A stretch of DNA of 64,000 bases from Williamsia phyllosphaerae. GTDB taxonomy: Bacteria > Actinomycetota > Actinomycetes > Mycobacteriales > Mycobacteriaceae. A model generated the notes under the pieces. The model searched no databases, had not been told where the DNA came from, and worked only from the letters and a program-made list of their open reading frames with translations. Positions 40,778 through 50,698 of this stretch are shown here, piece by piece. A program made the position numbers and the translations under genes. The first letter of the stretch is position 1; each line of letters starts with the position of its first letter. The stretch is taken from NCBI RefSeq assembly GCF_014635305.1, contig NZ_BMCS01000001.1, positions 2,232,001-2,296,000 on the forward strand, read 5' to 3'.

Positions 40778-40891
40778 GTGAAGGTCAAGCCGAGCGTCAA
40801 GCCGATCTGTGAGAAGTGCAAGGTGATCCGTCGTAACGGTCGGGTCATGGTGATCTGCGACAACCTGCGCCACAAGCAGCGTCAGGGCTGA
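40778..40891 (+). CDS. rpmJ: 50S ribosomal protein L36
   Basis: 37 residues, GTG start behind [26 protein letters not shown] and the remaining Cys27 and His32 give the zinc-ribbon (C11, C14, C27, H32), so it is the zinc-binding form. It sits between infA and rpsM. Confidence 0.96.
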   Translation: MKVKPSVKPICEKCKVIRRNGRVMVICDNLRHKQRQG

Positions 40892-41023
40892 TCTGCACTC
40901 GATACGACCCACGGTCGCATCACAGATCGCTTGTCAGTAACACCTGAAAAGCGCGACACAACCGAATATCGAGCACGACATGAAACTCCCAGCACCAGCG
41001 ACCACATTCGCGTGATCGCCCAC

Positions 41024-41063
41024 CTCCGGACGAAGGCCGGAGCCCCGAATCTCGATTCGCGGG
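41024..41063 (+). promoter_or_regulatory. Paired hairpins in the rpsM leader
   Basis: CTCCGG at 41024-41029 pairs with 41037-41042, and 41043-41050 pairs with 41054-41063 with one bulge. They lie in the 215-bp gap between rpmJ and rpsM. They could be a weak terminator, an RNA stabiliser or an r-protein binding site; S4 is the usual repressor of this operon. Confidence 0.4.
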
Positions 41064-41106
41064 GACGGACGGGGAGCAGACCTTCGAAACGAAAAGGAAA
41101 TGCCAG

Positions 41107-41475
41107 ATGGCACGTGTTTCTGGTGTAGATCTCCCGCGTGAGAAGCGCTTGGAGATCGCACTGACTTACATCTACGGGGTGGGTCGCACCACCTCGAAGG
41201 AAATCCTGGCGGGAACCGGGCTCAGCCCCGACCTCCGCGCCAAGGACCTGACCGACGCCGATGTCGCGAAGCTTCGTGAGTACATCGAAGCCTCGGTGAA
41301 GGTCGAGGGTGACCTGCGTCGCGAGGTGCAGGGCGATATCCGTCGCAAGATCGAGATCGGCTGCTACCAGGGGATCCGGCATCGCCGTGGTCTGCCCGTC
41401 CGTGGACAGCGCACCAAGACCAACGCCCGCACCCGTAAGGGACCCAAGAAGACCATCGCCGGGAAGAAGAAGTAA
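41107..41475 (+). CDS. rpsM: 30S ribosomal protein S13
   Basis: 122 residues. [20 protein letters not shown], the helix-hairpin-helix region [13 protein letters not shown], and the basic tail [24 protein letters not shown], split here, are typical. S13 contacts the P-site tRNA and 23S at bridge B1a. A GAAAAGGAA site precedes the ATG. Confidence 0.98.
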   Translation: MARVSGVDLPREKRLEIALTYIYGVGRTTSKEILAGTGLSPDLRAKDLTDADVAKLREYIEASVKVEGDLRREVQGDIRRKIEIGCYQGIRHRRGLPVRGQRTKTNARTRKGPKKTIAGKKK

Positions 41476-41882
41476 TGCCCCCCAAGTCACGTAGTGCGGG
41501 CCCCAAGAAGGGCACGCGGCGTCGCGAGAAGAAGAACGTCCCGCACGGCAGCGCGCACATCAAGTCCACGTTCAACAACACGATCGTCTCGATCACCGAC
41601 CCCGCGGGCAACGTCATCGCGTGGGCCTCGTCGGGTCACGTCGGCTTCAAGGGTTCGCGTAAGAGCACCCCGTTCGCCGCTCAGCTCGCGGCCGAGAACG
41701 CCGCCCGCAAGGCGCAGGAGCACGGCGTCAAGAAGGTCGACGTCTTCGTGAAGGGCCCGGGTTCGGGCCGCGAGACCGCGATCCGTTCACTGCAGGCCGC
41801 CGGCCTGGAGGTCGGAACGATCTCCGACGTCACCCCAGCACCCCACAACGGCTGCCGACCGCCCAAGCGGCGCCGGGTCTAG
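41475..41882 (+). CDS. rpsK: 30S ribosomal protein S11
   Basis: 135 residues. [35 protein letters not shown] and [16 protein letters not shown] are conserved. S11 shapes the platform near the mRNA E site. The ATG shares one base with the rpsM stop (TAATG). Confidence 0.98.
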   Translation: MPPKSRSAGPKKGTRRREKKNVPHGSAHIKSTFNNTIVSITDPAGNVIAWASSGHVGFKGSRKSTPFAAQLAAENAARKAQEHGVKKVDVFVKGPGSGRETAIRSLQAAGLEVGTISDVTPAPHNGCRPPKRRRV

Positions 41883-41904
41883 CGGGAAAGGTTAAGGAAA
41901 AACA

Positions 41905-42510
41905 ATGGCTCGTTATACCGGACCCGCAACCAAGAAGTCGCGCCGTCTGCGCGTCGACCTCGTCGGTGGAGACCAGGCATTCGAACGTCGCCCCTACCCG
42001 CCCGGCCAGCACGGCCGCGCGCGGATCAAGGAGAGCGAATACCTGATGCAGCTGCAGGAGAAGCAGAAGGCCCGCTTCACCTACGGCGTCATGGAGAAGC
42101 AGTTCCGCCGCTACTACGAAGAGGCGAACCGTCGCAACGGCAAGACCGGTGACGAACTGCTCGCCATCCTCGAGACCCGACTCGACAACGTCGTGTACCG
42201 CGCCGGCCTGGCGCGTACCCGTCGTCAGTCGCGTCAGATGGTCACGCACGGCCACCTCACCGTCAACGGTGTGCGCGTCGACGTGCCCAGCTACCGCGTC
42301 TCGCAGTACGACATCATCGACGTCCGTCCGAAGTCGCTGCAGACCGTCCCGTTCCAGATCGCCCGCGAGATCCAGGGCGATCGCGTGGTGCCGGGTTGGC
42401 TGCAGGTGGTCCCGTCCACCCTGCGCATCCTGGTGCACTCGGTTCCCTCGCGTGCACAGATCGACGTGCCGCTCACCGAGCAGCTCATCGTCGAGTACTA
42501 CTCGAAGTAA
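41905..42510 (+). CDS. rpsD: 30S ribosomal protein S4
   Basis: 201 residues. S4 nucleates 30S assembly and, in many bacteria, represses this operon. MARYTGPATKKSRRL, PYPPGQHGR and the S4 RNA-binding domain LDNVVYRAGLARTRRQSRQMV are present. No N-terminal zinc cysteines, so it is the zinc-free form. A ggttaaggaaa site precedes ATG 41905. Confidence 0.98.
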   Translation: MARYTGPATKKSRRLRVDLVGGDQAFERRPYPPGQHGRARIKESEYLMQLQEKQKARFTYGVMEKQFRRYYEEANRRNGKTGDELLAILETRLDNVVYRAGLARTRRQSRQMVTHGHLTVNGVRVDVPSYRVSQYDIIDVRPKSLQTVPFQIAREIQGDRVVPGWLQVVPSTLRILVHSVPSRAQIDVPLTEQLIVEYYSK

Positions 42511-42629
42511 TCCGGTCCGATCCGCGTCGGGAATCTCCCGGCGCGGATCGCTCCACCCCCAAGCGGCACATGCTGTTTGGTCTCTAGGGCGTCAAATAGC
42601 GGACGTCCACACAGGAGGAACACCTTTAC

Positions 42630-43685
42630 ATGCTCATCTCACAGCGACCCACACTCTCCGAGGAGATCGTCGCCGACGATCGGTCGAAGTTCGTCATCGA
42701 ACCCCTCGAGCCGGGATTCGGTTACACCCTCGGTAACTCGCTGCGGCGCACGCTGCTGTCGTCCATCCCGGGCGCGGCGGTCACCAGCATCCGCATCGAC
42801 GGAGTCCTGCACGAGTTCACCACCGTGCCGGGAGTCAAGGAAGACGTCACCGACATCATCCTGAACCTCAAGGGTCTGGTCGTCTCCTCGGAAGAGGACG
42901 AGCCGGTCACCATGTACGTGCGCAAGCAGGGACCGGGTGCCGTCACCGGCGCCGACATCGTGCCGCCCGCCGGCGTCACGGTGCACAACCCGGATCTGCA
43001 CATCGCGACCCTGAACGACAAGGGCAAGCTCGAGGTCGAGCTCGTCGTCGAGCGTGGTCGCGGATACGTCCCCGCCGTGCAGAACAAGGCGTCGGGCGCC
43101 GAGATCGGCCGCATCCCGGTCGACTCCATCTACTCGCCCGTCCTCAAGGTGACCTACAAGGTCGAGGCCACCCGTGTCGAGCAGCGCACCGACTTCGATC
43201 GTCTGGTGCTCGACGTGGAGACCAAGAACTCCATCACCGCACGGGACGCGCTGGCCTCGGCCGGCAAGACCCTGGTGGAGCTGTTCGGGCTCGCCCGTGA
43301 GTTGAACGTCGAGGCCGAGGGCATCGAGATCGGTCCCTCGCCCGCCGAGGCCGATCACATCGCCTCGTTCAGCCTCCCGATCGAGGATCTCGAGCTGACC
43401 GTCCGGTCGTACAACTGCCTCAAGCGCGAGGGTGTCCACACCGTCGGCGAGCTGGTTGCGCGCACCGAGTCGGACCTGCTCGACATCCGCAACTTCGGTC
43501 AGAAGTCGATCGACGAGGTGAAGGTGAAGCTGCACGCACTGGGGTTGGCGCTCAAGGACAGCCCGGCAAGCTTCGATCCGTCGCAGGTCGCGGGTTACGA
43601 CCCCGCCACCGGCACCTGGTCCGACCCCGCAGCCTTCGGCGACGCGGATGCGGGCGAAGACTACGCAGAGACCGAACAGCTCTAA
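42630..43685 (+). CDS. rpoA: DNA-directed RNA polymerase subunit alpha
   Basis: 351 residues. The N-terminal domain (~1-230) dimerises to scaffold the polymerase ([20 protein letters not shown], read in parts). The C-terminal domain (~255-325) binds promoter UP elements and activators ([37 protein letters not shown]). An acidic tail follows. The CAGGAGG site precedes ATG 42630. Confidence 0.98.
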   Translation: MLISQRPTLSEEIVADDRSKFVIEPLEPGFGYTLGNSLRRTLLSSIPGAAVTSIRIDGVLHEFTTVPGVKEDVTDIILNLKGLVVSSEEDEPVTMYVRKQGPGAVTGADIVPPAGVTVHNPDLHIATLNDKGKLEVELVVERGRGYVPAVQNKASGAEIGRIPVDSIYSPVLKVTYKVEATRVEQRTDFDRLVLDVETKNSITARDALASAGKTLVELFGLARELNVEAEGIEIGPSPAEADHIASFSLPIEDLELTVRSYNCLKREGVHTVGELVARTESDLLDIRNFGQKSIDEVKVKLHALGLALKDSPASFDPSQVAGYDPATGTWSDPAAFGDADAGEDYAETEQL

Positions 43686-43736
43686 CCACACATCTTCTCC
43701 CGGCCGAGAGGCCGCGAGCTCTTCAAGGAGTCATCA

Positions 43737-44387
43737 ATGCCCAAGCCCACCAAGGGGCGCCGCCTCGGCGGTTCGGCCTCGCACCAGAAGGCGATGCTGG
43801 CGAACCTCGCCACCGCGCTCTTCGAGCACGACCGGATCTCCACGACCGAGGCCAAGGCCAAGCGCCTGCGCCCGTACGCGGAGAAGCTGATCACCCATGC
43901 GAAGGCGGGCAATCTCGCTCATCGTCGCGAGGTGCTCAAGGACATCCGTGACAAGGACATCGTCCACAAGCTGTTCGCCGAGATCGGGCCGTCGTTCGCC
44001 GATCGCGACGGTGGCTACACCCGCATCGTCAAGACGCTGCCGCGCAAGGGCGACAACGCCCCGATGGCCGTGATCGAGCTCGTGACCGGGTCGACCGCAT
44101 CGTCGGAGGCCAGCCGCGCCACCCGTGTCGCCGCATCGCAGAAGGCGGCCCCGGCCGCTGCTGCCGACTCGGCTCCGGCCGAGGCCGCTGCCGACGCCGC
44201 CGAGGACGAGAACAACGTCGTCGCGCAGGTCGAGGCCGACGCCCCTGACGCCGCCGTCGAGAACGCCGACGCCGTCGCCGAGGGCACCACCGAGGAGTCG
44301 TGGGCCGAGAGCGCCGCGGAGATCCAAGATGGCGATGCGACCGACGAGGATGCCCCGAAGTCGGATGAGAAGTCCGACGACAAGTGA
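43737..44387 (+). CDS. rplQ: 50S ribosomal protein L17
   Basis: 216 residues. The first ~120 form L17 ([34 protein letters not shown]). A ~90-residue Ala/Glu/Asp-rich extension follows ([20 protein letters not shown] and the like), acidic and low-complexity. Extended L17 tails are common in Mycobacteriales; this one is long. Confidence 0.97.
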   Translation: MPKPTKGRRLGGSASHQKAMLANLATALFEHDRISTTEAKAKRLRPYAEKLITHAKAGNLAHRREVLKDIRDKDIVHKLFAEIGPSFADRDGGYTRIVKTLPRKGDNAPMAVIELVTGSTASSEASRATRVAASQKAAPAAAADSAPAEAAADAAEDENNVVAQVEADAPDAAVENADAVAEGTTEESWAESAAEIQDGDATDEDAPKSDEKSDDK

Positions 44388-44405
44388 GCTGATCGCTCCA
44401 GCACG

Positions 44406-45350
44406 ATGAACACCGACGAACCCGCCGTTGACGCTGTCGACGGCGGGTTCCGTCGTTCCGAGGCCGCCGAGGCCAAGGCCCGCACGTCGGAGCCGGAGAC
44501 GGTGCGGCTGCGTCTCGACATCGGCTACGACGGAACCGACTTCGCCGGCTGGGCCCGCCAGCCGGGCCTGCGCACGGTGTGCGGCGAGATCGAGCGTGTT
44601 CTCACCACGATCCTGCGGGAGCCCATCACCCTGACCGTCGCCGGACGCACCGACGCCGGCGTCCACGCCGTCGGGCAGGTCGCGCATTGCGACGTCACAC
44701 GTGCGTCGCTCGACACCCGCTCGATCGCCGGCGACCCGGCCATGCTGGTCCGACGGATGGCGAAGATGCTGCCCCCGGACGCGCGGGTCAAGGCCGTCGC
44801 GGAGGTGTCCTCGGATTTCGACGCGCGGTTCGCCGCCCTGCGCAGGCATTACCGCTACCGGCTCACCGATTCGGCGTTCGGTGCCGAACCCGTCCGTGCC
44901 CGCGACACCGCGCACTGGACCCGGCCGCTCGACATCGAGCGCATGCGCGCGGCCGCCGACACCCTGATCGGTCTGCACGACTTCGCCGCGTTCTGCAAGC
45001 GCCGCGAGGGCGCGACCACCGTGCGCGATCTGCAGCGCTTCGACTGGACCGTCGAGCCCGACGGCGTGCTCGCCGCACACGTGAGCGCGGACGCGTTCTG
45101 CTGGTCGATGGTCCGCTCGCTCGTCGGTGCGGTCGGCGCGGTCGGGGAGGGTCGGCGCAGCATCGAGTGGTGCGCGGGTCTGTTGGCCGAGCGCAGCCGG
45201 TCGAGCTCGGTACCCGTGGCCCCGGCCTGCGGGCTCACCCTCATCGGGGTCGACTACCCACCGGCCGACGAGTGGGCGCGGCGCGGGGAGACCACCCGGG
45301 AGGTCCGCGGGGCGATCGGCTGCTGCGGCGAGGACCCGTCCGGGTCCTGA
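44406..45350 (+). CDS. truA: tRNA pseudouridine synthase A
   Basis: 314 residues. It converts uridines 38-40 of the tRNA anticodon arm to pseudouridine. The catalytic Asp is in [40 protein letters not shown] and FAAFCKR are family motifs. About 35 residues precede the usual start, so a later start is possible. It is the last gene of the block, and AGGACCC/GGGTCCT near the 3' end (45331-45348) can form a 7-bp hairpin before the convergent TM2 gene. Confidence 0.95.
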   Translation: MNTDEPAVDAVDGGFRRSEAAEAKARTSEPETVRLRLDIGYDGTDFAGWARQPGLRTVCGEIERVLTTILREPITLTVAGRTDAGVHAVGQVAHCDVTRASLDTRSIAGDPAMLVRRMAKMLPPDARVKAVAEVSSDFDARFAALRRHYRYRLTDSAFGAEPVRARDTAHWTRPLDIERMRAAADTLIGLHDFAAFCKRREGATTVRDLQRFDWTVEPDGVLAAHVSADAFCWSMVRSLVGAVGAVGEGRRSIEWCAGLLAERSRSSSVPVAPACGLTLIGVDYPPADEWARRGETTREVRGAIGCCGEDPSGS

Positions 45351-45354
45351 CGAG

Positions 45355-45882
45355 TCAGGGACGCAGGACCTGCCCGCGGCTGTCGCGCACGCCGCCGGAG
45401 AACATCATGATCGCGTCGACGAGGGTCCAGATGCCGAGCGCCAGCAGGATGAGTACCCCGACGACGAAGAACACCGTCACCCATCCCAGGATCAGCGTGA
45501 TGAGCTGTGCGATGGCGATGCCGTTGTGGCCCAGATAGAACCGGCCAGCTCCGAAACCGCCGAGGAACAGCTGCAGCAGTCCCGCACTCGTCTTGGACTT
45601 GTCCGACAGCGGGGTGCCGGTGGCCGGGTCACGCCCGTAGGGCGCCCACGGATCGGCGATGCCCGCGAAGCCGGGCACCGAGTATCCGGCCTGCCCGTAG
45701 CCCGGTGCCGGGGGCTGCTGTGCGTAGGGCGTCGTCGGGTAGCCCTGGGGTGGCAGTGACTGACCCGGGTAGGCCTGTTGGCCGTACTGCGGGGTGCCGT
45801 ACTGCGACGGGTCGTATGACGGAGCGCCGTAGGGGGGCGTCGCCGACCAGCCGTCCGGGGCGGGATCTGGGGTCTCGGTCAT
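45355..45882 (-). CDS. TM2-domain membrane protein
   Basis: 175 residues. The first ~95 residues are Pro/Gln/Tyr/Gly-rich with repeated GYP/GQ motifs and probably disordered. The C-terminal ~75 residues hold the TM2 domain: AGLLQLFLGGFGAGRFYLGH, then two helices (AIAQLITLILGWVTVFFVVGV, LLALGIWTLVDAIMMF, read in parts). TM2 proteins occur widely with no fixed biochemical role. Convergent with truA; 49 bp upstream of the start is the next minus-strand gene. Confidence 0.85.
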   Translation of the reverse strand: MTETPDPAPDGWSATPPYGAPSYDPSQYGTPQYGQQAYPGQSLPPQGYPTTPYAQQPPAPGYGQAGYSVPGFAGIADPWAPYGRDPATGTPLSDKSKTSAGLLQLFLGGFGAGRFYLGHNGIAIAQLITLILGWVTVFFVVGVLILLALGIWTLVDAIMMFSGGVRDSRGQVLRP

Positions 45883-45931
45883 GGGTCGATGTTCCCACGA
45901 CCGCGGGGGCCGTGTGCGTCGATGAGCTCGC

Positions 45932-46984
45932 TCAGGTGGCGCTGCGTTCCTCGGCCATCGCGTCGAGGACCGCGAGCTGCACCGACGCGTCGCCGGTCAG
46001 GTCCGCCGACTCCGCGCCCTGGCTGAGCAGACGGGACCACTCGAGCGGATCGTGCACCATCGGCGTCGTGGTCGTCACGAACTCCTCGACCAGGTTCACG
46101 AAACGGGTCGGATCATCGTGGTACGGGAAGTGTCCGGCGCCGGTGAAGGTCGCCAGGGTGGAATGCGGCATCGCCGAATGGGCCAGCAGTGCATGGGAAT
46201 ACGGGATGACGGTGTCGTCGGTACCCCACACCAGCATCACGGGGAGGCGTTCGGTGAGGTAGCTGCGGTCGAGCATCGTCACCACCTGACCCCGCCAGTC
46301 GACCACCGCCCGCAGGGTGCGGATGAACGCCGAGTGCGCCGTCGGGTCGATGAGACCGTTGACGATGCGCATCACCTCGACGGCGTCGTGCAGTTGGCTG
46401 CGCACCGGCGCGGGGGCAGGCAGCGACCGGATCCGTGCGGCGCGCGCGAGGGCCGCGGTACACCGACCGAGCAGATGCGCCGCCGGGACGACCCCGGGGA
46501 GACGGAGCCCGGCGATGGCCTGGTCGAAGCCGGGTAGTGCGAGCAGTCGCAGCATCGGGCTCACGTCGCGGGTCACACCACCGGCCGCCACGAGCACCAG
46601 GCGTTCGACGAACTCGGGGAACTGGTAGCAGAACTGCATCGCGACGCCGCCGCCGAGCGAGTGACCGACGACCGTGACGCGGCGGATGTTCAGCACCGAC
46701 AGGAGGTCGCGCATGCCGTTGGCGTAGGCCGCCACCGAATAGTCCGCGCGCGGCTTGTCCGACAGCCCGTGGCCGAGCAGGTCCGGCGCGATGACCGTGT
46801 AGTGCTGGGCGAGCATGTCGATGACCTCGGTCCACGTCGACGAGTTGTCGCCGATGCCGTGGATGAGCAGCAGCGCGGGTCCGCTGCCGGCCACGCGGTA
46901 CGCCCGCCGATATCCGTGGATCGTCCGGAACTCGACCGACTGGGCTGAGGTCGGGACAGGGCGCAACACCGTCGATTTCGCCAC
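45932..46984 (-). CDS. Alpha/beta-hydrolase fold protein
   Basis: 350 residues. HGIGDNSSTW is the oxyanion-hole region, the nucleophile lies in GHSLGG, the acid in WGTDD and the histidine in GAGHFPYHDD, so the triad is complete. GSGPALLLIHG marks the strand before the oxyanion hole. An esterase or lipase-like function is likely, but the substrate is unknown. The GTG at 46984 has a GAGGAG site; an ATG 78 bases upstream lacks one. Confidence 0.88.
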   Translation of the reverse strand: MAKSTVLRPVPTSAQSVEFRTIHGYRRAYRVAGSGPALLLIHGIGDNSSTWTEVIDMLAQHYTVIAPDLLGHGLSDKPRADYSVAAYANGMRDLLSVLNIRRVTVVGHSLGGGVAMQFCYQFPEFVERLVLVAAGGVTRDVSPMLRLLALPGFDQAIAGLRLPGVVPAAHLLGRCTAALARAARIRSLPAPAPVRSQLHDAVEVMRIVNGLIDPTAHSAFIRTLRAVVDWRGQVVTMLDRSYLTERLPVMLVWGTDDTVIPYSHALLAHSAMPHSTLATFTGAGHFPYHDDPTRFVNLVEEFVTTTTPMVHDPLEWSRLLSQGAESADLTGDASVQLAVLDAMAEERSAT

Positions 46985-47124
46985 GGGGCCACTCCTCGCT
47001 CTCCGGAGCGGTCTCGTCTGTGACACCGCGTCGCCTCTCAGTAGACCCCAGGTCGGCCGCACCCGCTGACCACGGACGCAGATCGGTACGGATGACCGGG
47101 GGATGAACTCCCGGACTCGGGACG

Positions 47125-47889
47125 ATGAAACCTGCCGCGCGCACCGGCGGGCACCTCGGCGATCTCGGTATCGTCGGCGCAGTGAACCCGTTCGACGTGA
47201 GCTCTTTCATGGCCACGGGCGGACTGATCGGTCTCTGTGTCCTGGTGTTCTTCGAGACCGGCGTCCTCATCGGGTTCGTCTTTCCCGGCGACTCCCTGCT
47301 GTTCACCGCGGGAATCCTCGCCGCGCAACCCGATCCGTACGCCCCGCTGTGGCTGCCGTGTGTGCTCGTCCCGCTGTCGGCCGCGCTCGGCGACCAGTGC
47401 GGCTACTTCATCGGACGCCGGTTGGGAGCCGGGGTGCTGCAGGGTCGGGTGATGCGGTTCATCGGCCCCGAACCCGTCGACCGGACGCACCGGTTCTTCG
47501 AGCGGTACGGGCCCCTGACGGTGTTCTTCGGCCGTTTCATCGGCATCGTGCGCACCCTGGTCCCCCTGCTCGCCGGGTTCACCCGGATGCGCCACCGGGA
47601 CTTCACGATCTTCTCGATCCTGGGCAGCACCTTCTGGGGTGCCGGGATCATCGTGCTCGGCTACCTGCTGGGCGACGTGAAGGTGATCGCCGAGAACATC
47701 GATCTGATGATCATGGCGTCGGCGGCCACGGTCATCGTGCCCATCACCGTCCACCTCGTCCGACGCGGACTGGCGCGGCGTCGTGCGAACCGCGCCGAGT
47801 CCCCCGGCCGGGCCGTGTCCGACGAGGCGGCGACCGATGACCCTGCGACCGGGGCCGACGAGCGGCCGGTCACCGCCCGCGGTCACTGA
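47125..47889 (+). CDS. DedA/SNARE-associated family membrane protein
   Basis: 254 residues. FETGVLIGFVFPGDSLLFTAG and FFGRFIGIVRTLVPLLAG (FxGRF...R type) are DedA hallmarks. DedA proteins are polytopic inner-membrane proteins linked to lipid flipping and membrane homeostasis. The ~25-residue N-terminal tail and a ~50-residue charged C-terminal tail are extra. It ends overlapping the convergent ParA-like gene by 7 bp. Confidence 0.88.
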   Translation: MKPAARTGGHLGDLGIVGAVNPFDVSSFMATGGLIGLCVLVFFETGVLIGFVFPGDSLLFTAGILAAQPDPYAPLWLPCVLVPLSAALGDQCGYFIGRRLGAGVLQGRVMRFIGPEPVDRTHRFFERYGPLTVFFGRFIGIVRTLVPLLAGFTRMRHRDFTIFSILGSTFWGAGIIVLGYLLGDVKVIAENIDLMIMASAATVIVPITVHLVRRGLARRRANRAESPGRAVSDEAATDDPATGADERPVTARGH

Positions 47890-49475
47890 TAGAACGGATC
47901 CGTCCGACGCAGGTTGGTCGAGGAGAAGTCGTCGGCGACCGTCGCGGCCAGCTCGACGAGCGCCCGGTGGGTGCCCTTGCCCAGCAGATCGAGGTCCATC
48001 TCGGCCCCCTCGGCGAGGTGGTCGTCGAACGGGATCATCTGCACGGCGCGGCACCGGGTGAGGAAGTGCTGGCTGAGCTGCTTGGTGTCGATGGTCGACG
48101 CACCCGATCGCGACGAGCTCAGGACCACGACCGCGCGGCTGACGAGGTGGCCGTAGCCGTGCGCCTGCAACCAGTCCAGCGTCGCTCCCGCACTGCGCGC
48201 GCCGTCGATCGCCGGCGAGCTGACCAGGATCAACGCATTGGCCAGGTCGAGCACGCCGTTCATCGCCGAATGGCTCAGTCCGGTACCGCAGTCGGTCAGG
48301 ATGATGTTGTAGAACCGCTGCAGGACCCGCATCACGCCGCGGTAGTCCTGCTCGCTGAACGCCTCGGCGACGGCCGGATCCCGTTCGGAGGCAAGGACCT
48401 CCAGGCGGCTCGGACTCTGCGAGGTGTGCGCGCGGACATCGGAGTACCGGTAGATGGACGTGTCGGCGAGCAGGTCGCGGACGGTGGACCGCGTCTGCTG
48501 CGGGATCCGCTGGGCCAGCGTGCCGAGGTCGGGGTTCGCGTCGACCGCGATCACCCGATCCCCGCGCAGCGACGAGTAGATCGAGCCGAGGCCGACCGTG
48601 GTGGTCGTCTTGCCGACACCACCCTTGAGTGACAGGACCGCGATCCGGTAGTCGCCGCGGACCGGCCGGTTCACACGCTCGACGAGCTGTTGGTAGTGGA
48701 GGTCGTCGGGGGAGTCGCCCGGGTTGATCGTGCCCGCCGAGATCCGGTGCACGGCGCGCCGCCATCCGCTCCCCGGCGCGCGACGGGCCTTGCGCAGCAA
48801 CGCGACCTCGTCGATCGACGAGCGGCCGGGTCGGCTCTCGGCGGGAGCGGACGGCCCCGGGGGACGACCGAACGGGTCCGACGCCGGGTTGATCGGCGGC
48901 TGATGCTGCGCAGCTCCGGGTCCGGGACCCTGCGGCCAGGGCTGCCCCTGCGGCCCGTTCTGCCCTTGAGGTCCGTTCTGCCACGGCACGCCCTGGGCGG
49001 GCGGCGGGCCGGGGGAGAACCGGGGGTCGTGGTGACCGGGCCCCGGGTCGGACGGTGGTCGGTGCTGCTCGAACGGGGGCGGAAACGGCGGTTGGCCGTA
49101 CTGCGGGTTCGGCGTGTGGGGGGGTGCGTCGTCCGGCGGTGCCGGCGGCCGCGGCGCGTCGGATCCGACGGTGGGGATCCATCGCGTCGCGTCGTCGAGG
49201 CCGTCATCGGAGGGCTGTGGCCCTCCGCCCGGCAGCCAGGACGGTGCGGCGCTGGGTGGCGGTGTGGCGGTCTCGCGTTCGATGGAGTCGAACTCCGGCG
49301 TCCCGGCCGTCTCGGAGGCGGCCTCGCGGTCCATGTGACGACCGGCCGATCGCTGATCGGGGGTCTCACCGAGATCGCCCGGCGACCGGTCGGCGGCCGC
49401 GGGTGCCGATCCGTTCTGCTCGTCTCCCGCGCCCGTTCGCAGCCACGGAGGTGTGCCGTTGTTGTCGAAACTCAC
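47883..49475 (-). CDS. ESX-associated EspI-like / MinD-ParA-type ATPase
   Basis: 530 residues. Residues ~1-225 are Pro/Gly/Gln-rich and probably disordered; ~230-530 is a MinD/ParA-type P-loop ATPase with the deviant Walker A KGGVGKTTT at about 284-292, then VIAVDANPDLGTLAQRI. EspI-like ATPases of this shape occur in or near type VII secretion loci of mycobacteria. Divergent from an EspG gene, which supports an ESX link, but no EsxA/EsxB, PE/PPE or EccC genes are in the window. The GTG at 49475 has an AGGGGA site. Confidence 0.8.
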   Translation of the reverse strand: MSFDNNGTPPWLRTGAGDEQNGSAPAAADRSPGDLGETPDQRSAGRHMDREAASETAGTPEFDSIERETATPPPSAAPSWLPGGGPQPSDDGLDDATRWIPTVGSDAPRPPAPPDDAPPHTPNPQYGQPPFPPPFEQHRPPSDPGPGHHDPRFSPGPPPAQGVPWQNGPQGQNGPQGQPWPQGPGPGAAQHQPPINPASDPFGRPPGPSAPAESRPGRSSIDEVALLRKARRAPGSGWRRAVHRISAGTINPGDSPDDLHYQQLVERVNRPVRGDYRIAVLSLKGGVGKTTTTVGLGSIYSSLRGDRVIAVDANPDLGTLAQRIPQQTRSTVRDLLADTSIYRYSDVRAHTSQSPSRLEVLASERDPAVAEAFSEQDYRGVMRVLQRFYNIILTDCGTGLSHSAMNGVLDLANALILVSSPAIDGARSAGATLDWLQAHGYGHLVSRAVVVLSSSRSGASTIDTKQLSQHFLTRCRAVQMIPFDDHLAEGAEMDLDLLGKGTHRALVELAATVADDFSSTNLRRTDPFYQ

Positions 49476-49788
49476 TGAAAGATTCCCCTGACGATGACGT
49501 GACCGGCACAAATGTGTCGTCCGCGGTGAAGCCTGCGTCCCGTGAGCCGACCCCCGCCGGATCCCGAGGAGTACCCGAGCTTTCCGGCATGGCGAGTTTA
49601 CTACCGGTCATCGGATCGTCGATGGACGCCTGATTCGTGCACAGCTTGGTTGGTGTCCACAACCTGGTCGGCGACCGACGGTGAACCTGTCCATGAGCCG
49701 ATCGCATCCGGTGCCCGTGCCGACGGCCTGTGGCACCATCTCCTCCACGCGGTATGGCCGCGCAGCTCCGCGGGGGGAGGTCGGAACG
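49476..49788. other. Divergent intergenic region between the ParA-like and EspG genes
   Basis: 313 bp holding the promoters of both divergent genes. A run of ggggggagg (49772-49780) just before GTG 49789 is the espG ribosome site. I see no clear -35/-10 pair, no inverted repeat of note and no convincing small ORF. Confidence 0.5.
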
Positions 49789-50601
49789 GTGAACGTGAGG
49801 ACGACACAAACGGCCGAGGTGTCGCTCAGCTCGGATGCACTCATCCGATTGGGTCTGGCCGGTGGTGTGGCGGCATGGCCCTCGGTACTCGATCTGGTCC
49901 CGCCCGGTGGCCGCACCGACGACGGACCGACCGCGGACACCCTTCCGGTCGACGAGATGCGTGCGATCGGGCTCGTCGACGAGCAGGCCAGGCCGACCCC
50001 GTGGACCGAGGCGACGCTGGCGGTGCTCGGGACCCCGGACGCGCAGATCGACATCTGCATCACCGACGACACCGCCATCCACCGGGCGTGCCTCGTGCGC
50101 CGGGGTTTCGACCACGTCTTCGCGGTGCGCTCGGGCGACACCATCGAACTGTCGGCCCCACGGATCGTCGATGTCGACGACATCGGGCGGGTGGTCGGGT
50201 CGGTGTTCGGTGCCGCCGAGGTCGCGCAGTTCGCCGGGCTCAGTGTGCCCACCAACGAGTTGCGCGACCGACTCGACCGGTGCGAGTGCGTCGACGACTA
50301 CGCCGCCTGTTTCTGCGCGGTCGGCGCGACCCGCTCCGACGCCCACACCATGTCGCTGGCGTTCGAGACCTGCCGCGCGCGTGGCGAGTTGGTCGCCACC
50401 TCGACGCTCGACGGCGTGCGCACGGAATCGTCGGGAACGGTGTCGGTCTACGACACCGACCACGGCCGGATCATCGCCGAACCCAGCATCGCCCGCGACG
50501 GCCGCATGTGGACGACGATCGCACCCGGTTCGGGGGACCGGATGGGTCACGCGGTGAACCAACTGCTCGAGACAATGCGCGGGCAGGGCTGGATGCCCTG
50601 A
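49789..50601 (+). CDS. EspG-family ESX secretion-associated protein
   Basis: 270 residues without signal peptide or membrane spans. EspG proteins are cytosolic chaperones for ESX substrates (PE/PPE pairs). LSSDALIRLGLAGGVAAWPSVLDL, SGTVSVYDTDHGRIIAEPS and the ending VNQLLETMRGQGWMP, read in parts, fit the family. The assignment is by overall pattern, so moderate. GTG 49789 is supported by the ribosome site eight bases upstream. No PE/PPE genes are nearby. Confidence 0.72.
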   Translation: MNVRTTQTAEVSLSSDALIRLGLAGGVAAWPSVLDLVPPGGRTDDGPTADTLPVDEMRAIGLVDEQARPTPWTEATLAVLGTPDAQIDICITDDTAIHRACLVRRGFDHVFAVRSGDTIELSAPRIVDVDDIGRVVGSVFGAAEVAQFAGLSVPTNELRDRLDRCECVDDYAACFCAVGATRSDAHTMSLAFETCRARGELVATSTLDGVRTESSGTVSVYDTDHGRIIAEPSIARDGRMWTTIAPGSGDRMGHAVNQLLETMRGQGWMP

Positions 50602-50698
50602 TCACGCCGGACCCGGGAGATCGTGCGCATTGCACCGACATCCACCACGGCGGGCGTTAGGGTTCACCGGTACGTCTCACCGGTGACGGAAGGATCCC

